Below, in pieces: positions 32,629 to 41,678 of a stretch of DNA of 64,000 nucleotides. Position 1 is the stretch's first letter. Each line of letters starts with the position of its first letter. Location of the stretch: NCBI RefSeq assembly GCF_900107375.1, contig NZ_FNPT01000006.1, positions 1-64,000 of the forward strand, in the 5' to 3' direction. The notes beneath the pieces are model-generated. The model saw only the letters and a list, made by a program, of their open reading frames with translations. It was not told the DNA's origin and made no database searches. The translations under genes and the position numbers were made by a program. This DNA is from Lysobacter sp. yr284 (GTDB lineage: Bacteria > Pseudomonadota > Gammaproteobacteria > Xanthomonadales > Xanthomonadaceae).

Positions 32629-35000
32629 GGGTTCTCCTGGACGGGGTGGGTCGGGGCGGCCGGCGCGGAGGAGGCTTCTTCGGTCAGGCGCGGCAACAGG
32701 CCGCGCAGCCAGCCGGCGCGTTCCAGCGCCATCAGCACCGCGGGCACGAACAGGAACTCGCACAGCGCGCCGCAGCCGATCGCCAGCGCGGTGACGCCGC
32801 CGAACTTGGCCAGGCTCTGCACTTCCGACAGCATGTAGATGGCGAAGCCCAGCACCAGCACGCTGGACAGCAGCAGCATCGCCAGGCCGGTGCTGGCGAA
32901 GGCCTCGCGCAGCGAGCGGGCCATGTCGCGGTTGCGCCGGTAGTGGTCGACCACGGTCTTGACGAAATGCAGGGTGTCGTCGTCGAGGATGCCGATGGCG
33001 ATCGCCGAGACCAGCAGGGTGAACGGGTCCAGGAACACCCCGGCATAGCCCATCACCGCCATCGCCACGCCGACCGGAATCAGGTTGCACAGCGCCATCG
33101 CCACGCCCAGGGTGGCGGAGCGGAACACCAGCACCATCACCACCAGCACCACCAGGAACGACAGGGTGATGCTGCGGATCTCGTTGGCGGCGAGGTAGTT
33201 GGTCAGGTTCGACCACAGCGGCACCACGCCGGTGGTCTCGATCGAGCGGATCTGCGGCGTCTCGCGCAGGATCCGCGCCGCCTCGGCCTCGACTTCGCGG
33301 AACAGCGGCTGGTACTGCGAGTCCGGCCGGTACTTCATGCGCAGGTTGATGCGCGCCTTGGCGTAGTCGCCGGTGACCATGCGCGCGAGTTCGTCGCTGC
33401 CGGAAGACTCGAACAGGATCAGCGACTCGGCCACCGCGGCGCGCGAGTCGGGGATGCGGTAGGCCGCCTTGTCGCCGCCGTGCAGGGCCTGGCCGATCTC
33501 CATCACCACGTCGGCGATGCTGTAGGTCTTCAGGCCGAGGTCGGCGTAGCGGGTTTCCAGCCGGTCCTGCAGCTCGCGCATGCGCTTGAGCACGCGCGGA
33601 TCCTTGATCGATTCGCCGCCGGCCTCGGCGCTGTCGACCACCAGCTCCATCGACGCCGCGCCGCGCAAGGTATCGTCGACGTAGGTGTAGGACTGGTAGA
33701 TGTCGGTGCTGGGCTTGAACAGGCCGACGTAGTAGTAATCGGTGGTGACCTTGGCCACGCCGAAGCCGACCACGGTCAGCAGCCCGGCCAGCGCCAGCAG
33801 CATCAGCCGCCAGCGCCGGGTGACGAAGTCGGCCACCGCGTGCATGCCGCGCATGCGGCCGTCCAGCAGGCGCGCGGCGCGGCCGGCGTCGGGCAGCAGC
33901 TTGAAGCGGCTGATCGCCAGCGGCACCAGCAGCCAGCCGATCAGCAGCGAGGCGACCAGGCCGGCGGCCATGGAAATGCCGATGCCCTGGACCGGACGGA
34001 TCTCCGACCACGAGAACGACAGCAGCGCGCCGGCGGTGGTCAGCACCGACAGCGCGCTGGCGCCGGCGGAATGGCTGAAGCCCTCGACCACGGCCTCGCG
34101 CAGTTGCGCGCCGGCGGCGTACTGGCGGTAGATCTCGGCCAGCAGGAACACGCTGGAGCCCACGCCGACCGAGATCAGGAACGAGGGGATGATCGCGGTG
34201 AGCATGCCGACCGGCGCGCCGATCAGCGCGCTGACGCCCATCGCCACCACGATCGACAGCGAGGCCACCACCAGCGGCAGCAGGGCGACCAGCCAGGCGC
34301 GGAAGATCAGCCAGAAGCCGATCGTGACCAGCACGAACGACAGCGTGCCGAAGATCGCGCTCTCGCGGTTGATGATGGTGAACACGTCGGCGTCGATGAT
34401 CGGCGAGCCGACCACGCGCAGGTTCAGGGACTGGAACTCGGGCGTATGCGCCAGCGCGCGGATCTTCTTCGCCAGCTCGATCTTGTAGACGATCTGGCGC
34501 GGCTTGAGCCCGGTTTCGGCGAGGATGCCCAGGTGGCTGCCGTCGCGGCTGACCAGGAAGTCGCGGTAATACGGATGGGCCAGGGCTTCGGCGCGCTTGG
34601 CCGCGAGCGCGGCCGCGTCGAGGTCTTCGCCGAGGAACGGCCCCACGTCCAGGCCGTTGCCGTCGACGCTGGCGATGTGGCGCACGCTGGCGATGGTGGT
34701 GACCTTGTTGACGTCGTCCATCGCCGCGATCCGCGCGCCGAGCTCGCGCACGGTGGCGATGAAGCGCGGCGTCCACGCCGGCGGCGCGTCCAGCACCAGG
34801 AAGCTGTATTCGTCGCTGCCGAAGTCGGCCTTGTACTGGGTGTAGCGGACCAGCGCCGGGTCGTCCTGCATGAAGAACGAGTCGGGCGTGTTGTCGAAGC
34901 GCAACTGGGTCAGGGCCAGGCCGGAGCCGAGCAACAGCGCCAGCAGCAGGGCCACGCAGGTGCGCGGATGGGCGAGGATGCGAAGGATCAGGGTGCGCAT
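32625..35000 (-). CDS. RND/MMPL-family exporter
   Basis: A 791-aa inner-membrane transporter of the MMPL branch. It has the two-fold plan of the family: one membrane helix at the N-terminus, a large periplasmic loop (about 40-230), five to six helices, a second periplasmic loop (about 420-600) and a final helix block (LVVLVVMVLVFRSATLGVAMAL onwards). The conserved DDDTLHFV motif in the last helix block and GVGSSVFLLAEIYR in the first match the sterol-sensing-like core. Proton-driven export of a hydrophobic product is likely. It begins 6 bp after the condensation-like gene. Confidence 0.92.
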   Translation of the reverse strand: MRTLILRILAHPRTCVALLLALLLGSGLALTQLRFDNTPDSFFMQDDPALVRYTQYKADFGSDEYSFLVLDAPPAWTPRFIATVRELGARIAAMDDVNKVTTIASVRHIASVDGNGLDVGPFLGEDLDAAALAAKRAEALAHPYYRDFLVSRDGSHLGILAETGLKPRQIVYKIELAKKIRALAHTPEFQSLNLRVVGSPIIDADVFTIINRESAIFGTLSFVLVTIGFWLIFRAWLVALLPLVVASLSIVVAMGVSALIGAPVGMLTAIIPSFLISVGVGSSVFLLAEIYRQYAAGAQLREAVVEGFSHSAGASALSVLTTAGALLSFSWSEIRPVQGIGISMAAGLVASLLIGWLLVPLAISRFKLLPDAGRAARLLDGRMRGMHAVADFVTRRWRLMLLALAGLLTVVGFGVAKVTTDYYYVGLFKPSTDIYQSYTYVDDTLRGAASMELVVDSAEAGGESIKDPRVLKRMRELQDRLETRYADLGLKTYSIADVVMEIGQALHGGDKAAYRIPDSRAAVAESLILFESSGSDELARMVTGDYAKARINLRMKYRPDSQYQPLFREVEAEAARILRETPQIRSIETTGVVPLWSNLTNYLAANEIRSITLSFLVVLVVMVLVFRSATLGVAMALCNLIPVGVAMAVMGYAGVFLDPFTLLVSAIAIGILDDDTLHFVKTVVDHYRRNRDMARSLREAFASTGLAMLLLSSVLVLGFAIYMLSEVQSLAKFGGVTALAIGCGALCEFLFVPAVLMALERAGWLRGLLPRLTEEASSAPAAPTHPVQENP

Positions 35001-35006
35001 GGACGG

Positions 35007-36377
35007 TCAGCCGTTGGCGGCGAGGCTGGTGGGAGGGGCGTCGGCCGCGGTCGCGCGGCGCAGTTCGGCGATGAAGGGATCGATGAAGCGCGCGCGCATC
35101 TGCGCCTCGTCCATCTGGCCCTTGTCGTAGAGATAGACCAGGCGCAGCCGGCCGCGGAACGCGCTGATCTGCACCATCACCTCGCCCGGCGGGAACAGCT
35201 GCGGGAACGAGTAATAGCTGCGCACCGCGATCGGGCCGAAACGCTCCAGCCGCGCGTCGATCGGGCCGACATTGGTGCAGATCAGGTTGGCGCGGGTCAG
35301 CACGTTGGCGGCGAAGCGGATGGTCGCGGCCTTGGGCAACAACAGCGAGCTTTGGAACAGCAGGCGGAAGCGGTACAGCTCGGACAGGATCTCGCCGCCC
35401 TTGAGCGCTTCCAGGCGCCGGTTGGCGCGCGCGATCACCGCCTCGTCGTCCTCGTCCGGGTCCAGTTCCAGGGTGTAGGGCACGGCTATGCAGTCGTAGA
35501 GCGCGTGGATGCGCGGGTCGTCGACGAAGCGGCGCAGGCTGAAGTTGTCGACGATGCGCAGGCCGTGGCGCAGGCGCTTGCCCTGGCGCGCCGCGTCGGC
35601 CTTGGCGGTGCGCAGCAGGGCCAGCAACAGCAGCGGGTGGATGGTGCTGTCGCGGCGGGCGCCGGCGGCCTTGAGCTGTTCCAGCATCGGCGGCGGCAGC
35701 TCGACCATGAGCACATCGGTCTCGCCGCTGCGCTTGCCGTCGATCAACAGCCGCCCGGCCGGCATGAACAGGTCGTGGAAGAACCCGGCCACGCCTTTCC
35801 AGGCCAGGCGCAGCGCGCGCAGGCCGCCGATCCCGGCCAGGAACAGGCGGTCGTGGTTGTGCTCGGGCAGTTCGACCGTCCCGGTGTCCAGCGGCAGGCC
35901 CGCGGCCAAGCGCCCGTAAGCCTCGGCGATGTCGCCGGAAAACAGCTGCGCGGCCTTGCCGTCGGTGAAGGTGTGGCTGGTGAGGATCTGCAGGATGTGC
36001 TTGTCGGGCGTGCGGGTGTAGATGAAGCGGAACGGGTGTCCGTCGCGGGTCGGCACCCGCCGGCCCCAGGCGTTCTCCAGCAGTTCCGCGCGCAGGTGCG
36101 CGGGATCGAGATTGATGCTGGTGCGCTGCTCGACCTGGATCGGCAGGCGTTGCGGCAGGTGCCGCCAGCCCAGGATCACGCCGCGCTGGTATTGCACCGA
36201 GCGCGCGCGCGGATGGCGGTCGATGGTGTGCTCGATCGCCCGCGTCAGCAGGGCCAGGTCGGGCGCCGATTCCAGTTCGATCCAGTCGCAGGAATTGGCG
36301 TTGCAGATCAGGTTGAGGTGGGCGTAGATCTGGTTGAAACGACCGAGGCGATGCTCGACGGGGGCGGTCGGCGCCAT
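35007..36377 (-). CDS. Condensation-domain-like acyltransferase (HxxxD)
   Basis: A 456-aa stand-alone member of the CoA-dependent acyltransferase superfamily. The catalytic HxxxD is HTFTD (His135-Asp139) in ILTSHTFTDGKA; a later INxG-like area reads LICTNVGPIDARL, and the second half has the expected latch and floor-loop region. Family members form amides or esters from thioesters: NRPS C domains, wax-ester synthases, PapA-type. Here it may join an activated aminobenzoyl unit to an amine, alcohol or a second acyl group. No carrier domain is visible in the operon, so CoA thioesters are the likely donors. Confidence 0.82.
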   Translation of the reverse strand: MAPTAPVEHRLGRFNQIYAHLNLICNANSCDWIELESAPDLALLTRAIEHTIDRHPRARSVQYQRGVILGWRHLPQRLPIQVEQRTSINLDPAHLRAELLENAWGRRVPTRDGHPFRFIYTRTPDKHILQILTSHTFTDGKAAQLFSGDIAEAYGRLAAGLPLDTGTVELPEHNHDRLFLAGIGGLRALRLAWKGVAGFFHDLFMPAGRLLIDGKRSGETDVLMVELPPPMLEQLKAAGARRDSTIHPLLLLALLRTAKADAARQGKRLRHGLRIVDNFSLRRFVDDPRIHALYDCIAVPYTLELDPDEDDEAVIARANRRLEALKGGEILSELYRFRLLFQSSLLLPKAATIRFAANVLTRANLICTNVGPIDARLERFGPIAVRSYYSFPQLFPPGEVMVQISAFRGRLRLVYLYDKGQMDEAQMRARFIDPFIAELRRATAADAPPTSLAANG

Positions 36378-36381
36378 GGCC

Positions 36382-37197
36382 TCAGCCCTCGTTGCCGGAG
36401 CGGTAGGGGAAGTCGTTCTTCTCCAGCGCGATCAGGTCCGGGCGGCCGAGTTCGTCGAACACCTCCTCGACCTCGGCGCGGAACTCGTTGCGCAGGGTCT
36501 CGTTGTCCTTGCGCTTGAGGCCGTACGCGCTCAGCCGCTCGCCGCGCTTGGTCGAGGGCGGGCCGAAGAAGTTCAGGCCCTTGGCGTACCAGTTGGAGAT
36601 CTTGACCCGGGCTTCGTTGGTCTCGCCCTTGTCGGCCAGGTAGGTGCGCAGCTCGGCGAAGCCGAAGCCGATGTGGCCGCGCTCCTCGCGCAGGATCACC
36701 TGGTTGGCTTCGGCCCAGGGCTTGAAGCTGGCCTCGCAGAAGTTGCCGACCATGAACTTGCCGGCGCGGTCGAGGAACATGTGGTTGAGCATGATGTCGA
36801 TCCACTCGTTGTCCTCGTGGCCCACGCTCAGCGGGCCTTCCAGCGAGGCGTCGTGCATCGGCCGGTGCGCGCGGCCTTCGGCGATGGCGATGGCCTGCTT
36901 CTCGGGGATGCCCATGCGTTCGAGCAGGTGGTAGATCAGATAGCTGTGGCGGGCTTCCTCGGCGATGATCTTGGCGAACACCCGGCGGCGCTTGTAGTCG
37001 GGCGACTTGGCGATCCACTCGATGCCTTCGGTCGCGGCCTTTTCCTCGGAATAGGCCTGGATCGCCATCAGCCGCACCAGTTCCTGGCGGTAGTCCTCCG
37101 GCAGGTCGGGCAGGTCGGCGAAGTCGATCGAGCTGGGGGCGTAGTTGAACGCCGGCGCGTGCGCGGCGTCGGCGAGGGCGACAACGGTGGTGTTCAT
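36382..37197 (-). CDS. PaaA-like diiron oxygenase (phenylacetyl-CoA epoxidase family)
   Basis: A 271-aa ferritin-like protein. The two ExxH pairs of a carboxylate-bridged diiron centre are visible: Glu81-His84 in AEEARHSYLIY and Glu172-His175 in REERGHIGFGF, with further ligands Glu51/52 and Glu155 (NFCEASFKPW). This matches PaaA, the catalytic subunit of phenylacetyl-CoA epoxidase. Subunits PaaB-E, including its reductase, are absent from the operon. Alongside two acyl-CoA-type ligases, oxidation (epoxidation or hydroxylation) of an aminobenzoyl-CoA ring or of the amine is plausible. It is 4 bp before the condensation-like gene. Confidence 0.88.
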   Translation of the reverse strand: MNTTVVALADAAHAPAFNYAPSSIDFADLPDLPEDYRQELVRLMAIQAYSEEKAATEGIEWIAKSPDYKRRRVFAKIIAEEARHSYLIYHLLERMGIPEKQAIAIAEGRAHRPMHDASLEGPLSVGHEDNEWIDIMLNHMFLDRAGKFMVGNFCEASFKPWAEANQVILREERGHIGFGFAELRTYLADKGETNEARVKISNWYAKGLNFFGPPSTKRGERLSAYGLKRKDNETLRNEFRAEVEEVFDELGRPDLIALEKNDFPYRSGNEG

Positions 37198-37242
37198 GCG
37201 CGGTTCCTTGTCAAAGAGAGGGGCCGGGAAAGAAGAGGGCGG

Positions 37243-38856
37243 TCAGGCGGTGGCGTAGCGCTGGCGGACCTGGCGCTTGAGCACCTTGCCGGTGAGCCCG
37301 CGCGGCAGCAGTTCGCCGGGCGGCAGCACCTCGATGCGGGCCAAGCCGTGGCCCGGCGCGTGCTGGCCGAGCCAGCGCTCGAAGTCGCCGGCCTCGGCGC
37401 TGTGGCCGGGGCGGCATTCGATCACCGCGCCGGCGGCGGCATCGAGCTCGATCACCGCCACGTCGGCCACCGCGGGATGCTTGAGGATGCGTTCCTCCAG
37501 CTGCAGCGAGTACACGCGGCCGTCGCCGGCGCGGATCGAATCGACTTCGCGGTCGAGGTGGTAGTAACCGCCGCCGCGGGTCTTCACCGCCACGTCGCCG
37601 GTCCACCACCAGCCGTCCAGGTACACGCCGTGCAGGCGGTCGTGCGCGTTCCAGTAGCCCTTGAACAAGGTCGGCCCCTTGACCATCAACCGGCCCGGCT
37701 GGCCGACCGGCAAGGGCCGGCCCTGGTCGTCGGCGACCTTGACCTTGGGGCTTGCGGGCGTGGGACGGCCGACATAGCGGTCGAAGCGGCGGGTGAAGGA
37801 GAAGCTGACCTTGAGCAGCGCGGCGAAGCCGACCTCGGAGGTGCCGAAGAACTCCAGGTACATCGAGCTGAGCACGCGCTTGCCGAACACCCGCGCCATC
37901 GCGCCGTGCGCGGTGAACTGGCGGATGTGCACTTCGTGGCTGGAATCGCCGCCGGCCATCCACGCCTTGACGTGGGACAGGTCGAAGCGCGACAGCCCGG
38001 CCTCGCACATGCCCTGGTAGACGTCGGGAAACGACAGCACCAGGCTGCAGCGTTCGCGTTCGATCAGGCCCAGCAGCTGCTCGGGCGATTCCTCGCCGGG
38101 CACGTAGCCGGGCACGCCGGCGGCCAGGCAGCTGACGATGCTGGCCTGGGTGATGTGGTGGTTGGTCGGCGAGGCCAGCAGGATGCGGTTGTCGCGGGTG
38201 ATCGGCTGGATCAGCAACTGGCCCTTGGTCGCGCGGACCAGGCTGTAGGAGCCGTGCAGCACGCCCTTGGGAAAGCCGGTGGTGCCGGAGGTGTGCACGA
38301 TCATCACGTCGTCGTGGCGCTGGATCGCGACCGGCGCGAACCCCTCGGGCGACGGCGCCAGGCACTGCGCCAGCGCCAGCACGCCCTCGCCGGGGCTGTG
38401 CGCGGCGTCGGTCACCAGCGCGGTGCGGCGGCCGTCGGCCAGCGGCTCGCGCTGCAGCCGCGGCAGCCGCGCGCCGTCGACGAACACGAAGCGCGAACCG
38501 GTGTAGTCGAGATAGGCGTTGAGGTCTTCGGCGCGCATGCCGCCGTTGATCGGCACGGTGATCGCGCCGGCGCGCATGATCGCCAGCGAGTACAGGAAGT
38601 ACTCCACGCCGTTGTCGAGGTAGATCGCGACCCGGTCGTAGCGCTGCAGGCCCAGGCCGACCAGGGTGCGCGAGAGCCGGTCGCAGACCTCGCGTAGTTC
38701 GCCCACCGTGAGCGAGCGGCCGTGCACGCCCAGGTGCGCGAGGCTGCTGGAGAAGCGCAGCACTTCGAAGTCCGCGCCGTAGACGGCGATCGACTTCTCC
38801 AGCGCGTTGGCCACGGTCAGGTGGCGGTCGAAGACGAACTTCAGTCGGGAGAGCAT
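37243..38856 (-). CDS. AMP-dependent acyl-CoA synthetase/ligase
   Basis: A 537-aa ANL-superfamily enzyme with phosphate loop VHTSGTTGFPKGV, the FFGTSEVGF region, TGDVAVKTRGGGYYHLDR and the C-terminal LTGKVLKRQVRQRY lysine. It activates a carboxylic acid as adenylate and then thioester. It is one of two ligases in the operon; the other is fused to a reductase. Start ATG 38856 lies 11 bp after the fusion gene. One of the two probably activates p-aminobenzoate and the other a second acid or fatty acid, but the assignment cannot be made from sequence. Confidence 0.9.
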   Translation of the reverse strand: MLSRLKFVFDRHLTVANALEKSIAVYGADFEVLRFSSSLAHLGVHGRSLTVGELREVCDRLSRTLVGLGLQRYDRVAIYLDNGVEYFLYSLAIMRAGAITVPINGGMRAEDLNAYLDYTGSRFVFVDGARLPRLQREPLADGRRTALVTDAAHSPGEGVLALAQCLAPSPEGFAPVAIQRHDDVMIVHTSGTTGFPKGVLHGSYSLVRATKGQLLIQPITRDNRILLASPTNHHITQASIVSCLAAGVPGYVPGEESPEQLLGLIERERCSLVLSFPDVYQGMCEAGLSRFDLSHVKAWMAGGDSSHEVHIRQFTAHGAMARVFGKRVLSSMYLEFFGTSEVGFAALLKVSFSFTRRFDRYVGRPTPASPKVKVADDQGRPLPVGQPGRLMVKGPTLFKGYWNAHDRLHGVYLDGWWWTGDVAVKTRGGGYYHLDREVDSIRAGDGRVYSLQLEERILKHPAVADVAVIELDAAAGAVIECRPGHSAEAGDFERWLGQHAPGHGLARIEVLPPGELLPRGLTGKVLKRQVRQRYATA

Positions 38857-38867
38857 GGCGGCGTGCC

Positions 38868-41675
38868 TCAGGCGGGCAAGGGGTGGGCGGCCGGGGCGGC
38901 GGCCGGCGAGTCCTCGGCGCGGTGCGGCGCGCCGCGGGCGGTGCGCGCGTGTTCGCGCGCGCGCTCCTGCTGGGCGTGTTCTTCCTGCGCGCGCAGGCGC
39001 AGCGGCGCGCGCTGCAGCTTGCCGGTGCCGGTGCGCGGCAGCGCCTCGACGAACTCGACCAAATGCGGATAGCGGCGCGCATCCAACTGGCGCTTGCACA
39101 GCTCGCGCAGTTCCTCGGCCAGCTCCGGCGAGGCCCGGTCGGAGACCACCCAGGCCTTGGTGCGCAAGGTCGCGGTGTCCTCGGCGATGCCGTCGGCGCT
39201 GGAGGTGACCGCGGCCTCGCGCACCGCCGGATGGCTCAGCAGCACTTCTTCCAGGTCCAGCGGCGACACCCATTGCCCGGCGACCTTGAACATCTCGTCG
39301 TGGCGGCCGCAGAAGTGGAAATAGCCGTCGCCGTCGCGCCAGAACACGTCGTTGGTGCAGTACCAGCCGCCGTGGAAGCGATGGTGGGCGGCGCGGTCCT
39401 GGCGCGAGACCGACAGCGACGGCCCGCGCAGCCACATCACCCCGCGCTCGCCGTTGCGGCACGGGCGGCCGTCGTGGTGGCGCAGCACCGCGTTGAAGCC
39501 CGGCACCAGCTTGCCGGTGGCGCCTTCGCTCTCGCTGTCGGCGACGTTGCTCAGATAGGTCGAGAACGCCTCGGTCGAACCCAGGCTGTCGAGCAGGCGG
39601 ATGCCGTGGCGGCGCAGCCAGTGCGCGGCCACCGCCTGCGGCAGGCGCTCGCCGGCGGCGACGCACAGGCGCAGGCTGTTGCGGCCTTCGATCCGCGCCG
39701 ACAGCGCTTCGTCGTCGAGCAGGTACTGGTACACCGTCGGCACGGCGAACATCACCGTCGGCCGCGCCTCGACGATCAGCTCGGCGACCACCGCCGCGGA
39801 GATCTTGCGCGGCGCGATCACCGCGGTGGCGCCCTTGAGCAAGGCGATCAGCAGGTTCTGCAGGCCGAAGGCGAAGCTGGTGCGCGAAGCGGAGAACAGC
39901 ACGTCGCTGGCGCGCAGGTCGAGCAGGTGCGCGGCGTAGCGCTCCAGCGCGACCACCGGGTCCATGTGCCGGTGCTCGATCAGCTTGGGCTGGCCGACCG
40001 AGCCGGAGGTGAACACCGCGAACGCGGCGTCCAGCGGGCCGGTGGGCGAGGGCAGCGGCGGTTCGCCGTCGTCGCCGTCCGCGGGCGGCGCGGCGGCGTC
40101 TTCCAGCGCCAGCACCGGCAGCGGCAGGCCGGCTTCGGCCAGGCGCGGACGCACCGTCGCGTCGGCGATCACCACGGTCGCTTCGGCCTGTTCGAGCAAG
40201 CCGGCGATGTCGCGCGCCGGCAGCAGCGGATTGATCAGGGTGCAGACCGCGCCCAGGTGCATCGTCGCCAGCAGCGCGGCCACGTGGCGGGCGTCGTCGT
40301 GCGAGATCAGGGCCACGCGCTGCTGGTAGCGCACGCCGGCGGCGGACAGGCGGCGCGCGCACGCGGCCACGCGCTGCGCCAACTCGGCGTAGCGCAGCGG
40401 CTCGCCGTCGTGGCGGATGGCGACCTTGTCCGGATACGCGCGCGCGGCGCCGGCCAGCAGGTGGTCGGCGATGTTGAACTGCGCGGGCAGGGCGCGCTGC
40501 TGCACGAACAGCCGCGCCTCCGGCGACGCGTCGCGCGCCACCCGGCTGCGCTTGAGGAAGGCGCGCAGCCAGCCCAGCACCGCCTGGCGGTCGACGTCGC
40601 GGCCGGCCTGCAGGTCGCCGCCGCAGGCGCGCAGGGTCGCCTCGCGCTGGAAGTGCTTGTCGCCGTGCAGGTAGGGGCGGTAATGGGCGACGCGGCGGGC
40701 CAGTTCGACTTCGCGCCGCGATAGCGGCTCGCGCTCCAGTTCCCGCGGCGCCACCATCGACAGCGGCACGCCGGTGGCTTCGGCCACGCTGGAGACGAAA
40801 TCGCCGACCGGCACGGTCGTCGCCGACACCAGGTGGTACACGCCGCCGCGGCTGGCGTCGCCGTCGAGCGCCAGCATCTCCTCCACGCACACATCCACCG
40901 GCACCAGGTTCAGCCGAGCGCCATCGGGGACCATCAGGCGCAAGCCGCGCTGGGTCGAGGGGCCGCGCTGCGCCGACCAGAACTCCTCGAGCAGCTCGCA
41001 GAACTTGTACAGGCCGCTGTCGCTGGAGCTGAGCCAGGTGCGCGAGTGGCCGACGATGATGCTCGGACGCATCACCCGCCAGCCCAGCCCGGCCGCTTCG
41101 GCGCGGGCGACGATGCGGCGCTCGGCCTCGAACTTGCTGCGCTCGTAGGGATTGGAGAACGCCGCCGGCGCCTGCTCTTCCAGGCGCTCGCCGATCGCGC
41201 CGCTGCGGTCGCCGGCCACGTAGGCGGTGCTGACGTAGTTGTAGTCGGCGCAACCCGACGCGATCGCCAGTTCCAGCGCGTGCATCGCGCCCTGGGTGTT
41301 GATGCGCTCGAGTTCGCCGGCTTCCGACTCGGTGAAGCGCACGGTCGCGGCGACGTGCCAGAACGTCGCGTTGCTGGCGCCGGCGTCCGCGTCGTCGCCC
41401 GACAGCGCCTGCGCCAGGCGCTGGGCCAGGCCGGCGTCGGGCCGCAGCGGATTGCCGTCGATCACCTGCAGGCGCGCCAGGTCGGCGGCGTCGAGCACGC
41501 AGGCGCAGGTCTGCGCGGCCAGGCGGACCGCGGCGACCACGCGCTCGCGCGCGCGTCCGCCGTCGCTGCGGGCGATGCACACCACCCGTTCGCGCGGCTG
41601 CCGCCGCAGCAGTTCCAAGACCAGATGGGAGCCCAGGTAGCCGTTGGCTCCGGTCACGACATGAGTGCGTTGCAT
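38868..41675 (-). CDS. NAD-binding thioester-reductase-like domain fused to benzoate-CoA-ligase-like domain
   Basis: A 935-aa fusion. Residues 1-about 390 form a male-sterility/NAD_binding_4-type extended SDR: nucleotide motif GANGYLG (residues 9-15), a Thr-Tyr-Lys active site with STAYVAG and NPYERSKFEAER, and a C-terminal region like fatty-acyl reductases. Residues about 405-910 are an ANL ligase opening FNIADHLLAGAARAYPDKVAI, closest by eye to benzoate-CoA ligases, with phosphate loop FTSGSVGQPKLIEHRH and GRHDEMFKVAGQWVSP. In carboxylic acid reductases the order is A-PCP-R; here reductase precedes ligase and no carrier domain is seen, an unusual layout. It starts 3 bp after PabAB. Confidence 0.87.
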   Translation of the reverse strand: MQRTHVVTGANGYLGSHLVLELLRRQPRERVVCIARSDGGRARERVVAAVRLAAQTCACVLDAADLARLQVIDGNPLRPDAGLAQRLAQALSGDDADAGASNATFWHVAATVRFTESEAGELERINTQGAMHALELAIASGCADYNYVSTAYVAGDRSGAIGERLEEQAPAAFSNPYERSKFEAERRIVARAEAAGLGWRVMRPSIIVGHSRTWLSSSDSGLYKFCELLEEFWSAQRGPSTQRGLRLMVPDGARLNLVPVDVCVEEMLALDGDASRGGVYHLVSATTVPVGDFVSSVAEATGVPLSMVAPRELEREPLSRREVELARRVAHYRPYLHGDKHFQREATLRACGGDLQAGRDVDRQAVLGWLRAFLKRSRVARDASPEARLFVQQRALPAQFNIADHLLAGAARAYPDKVAIRHDGEPLRYAELAQRVAACARRLSAAGVRYQQRVALISHDDARHVAALLATMHLGAVCTLINPLLPARDIAGLLEQAEATVVIADATVRPRLAEAGLPLPVLALEDAAAPPADGDDGEPPLPSPTGPLDAAFAVFTSGSVGQPKLIEHRHMDPVVALERYAAHLLDLRASDVLFSASRTSFAFGLQNLLIALLKGATAVIAPRKISAAVVAELIVEARPTVMFAVPTVYQYLLDDEALSARIEGRNSLRLCVAAGERLPQAVAAHWLRRHGIRLLDSLGSTEAFSTYLSNVADSESEGATGKLVPGFNAVLRHHDGRPCRNGERGVMWLRGPSLSVSRQDRAAHHRFHGGWYCTNDVFWRDGDGYFHFCGRHDEMFKVAGQWVSPLDLEEVLLSHPAVREAAVTSSADGIAEDTATLRTKAWVVSDRASPELAEELRELCKRQLDARRYPHLVEFVEALPRTGTGKLQRAPLRLRAQEEHAQQERAREHARTARGAPHRAEDSPAAAPAAHPLPA

Positions 41676-41678
41676 GTT

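Noticed and set aside
32646-36518. A 1290-codon plus-strand open frame opposite the exporter genes
   Set aside because: Composition is His/Gln/Arg-rich with no family match, and the opposite strand holds well-supported MMPL and acyltransferase genes.
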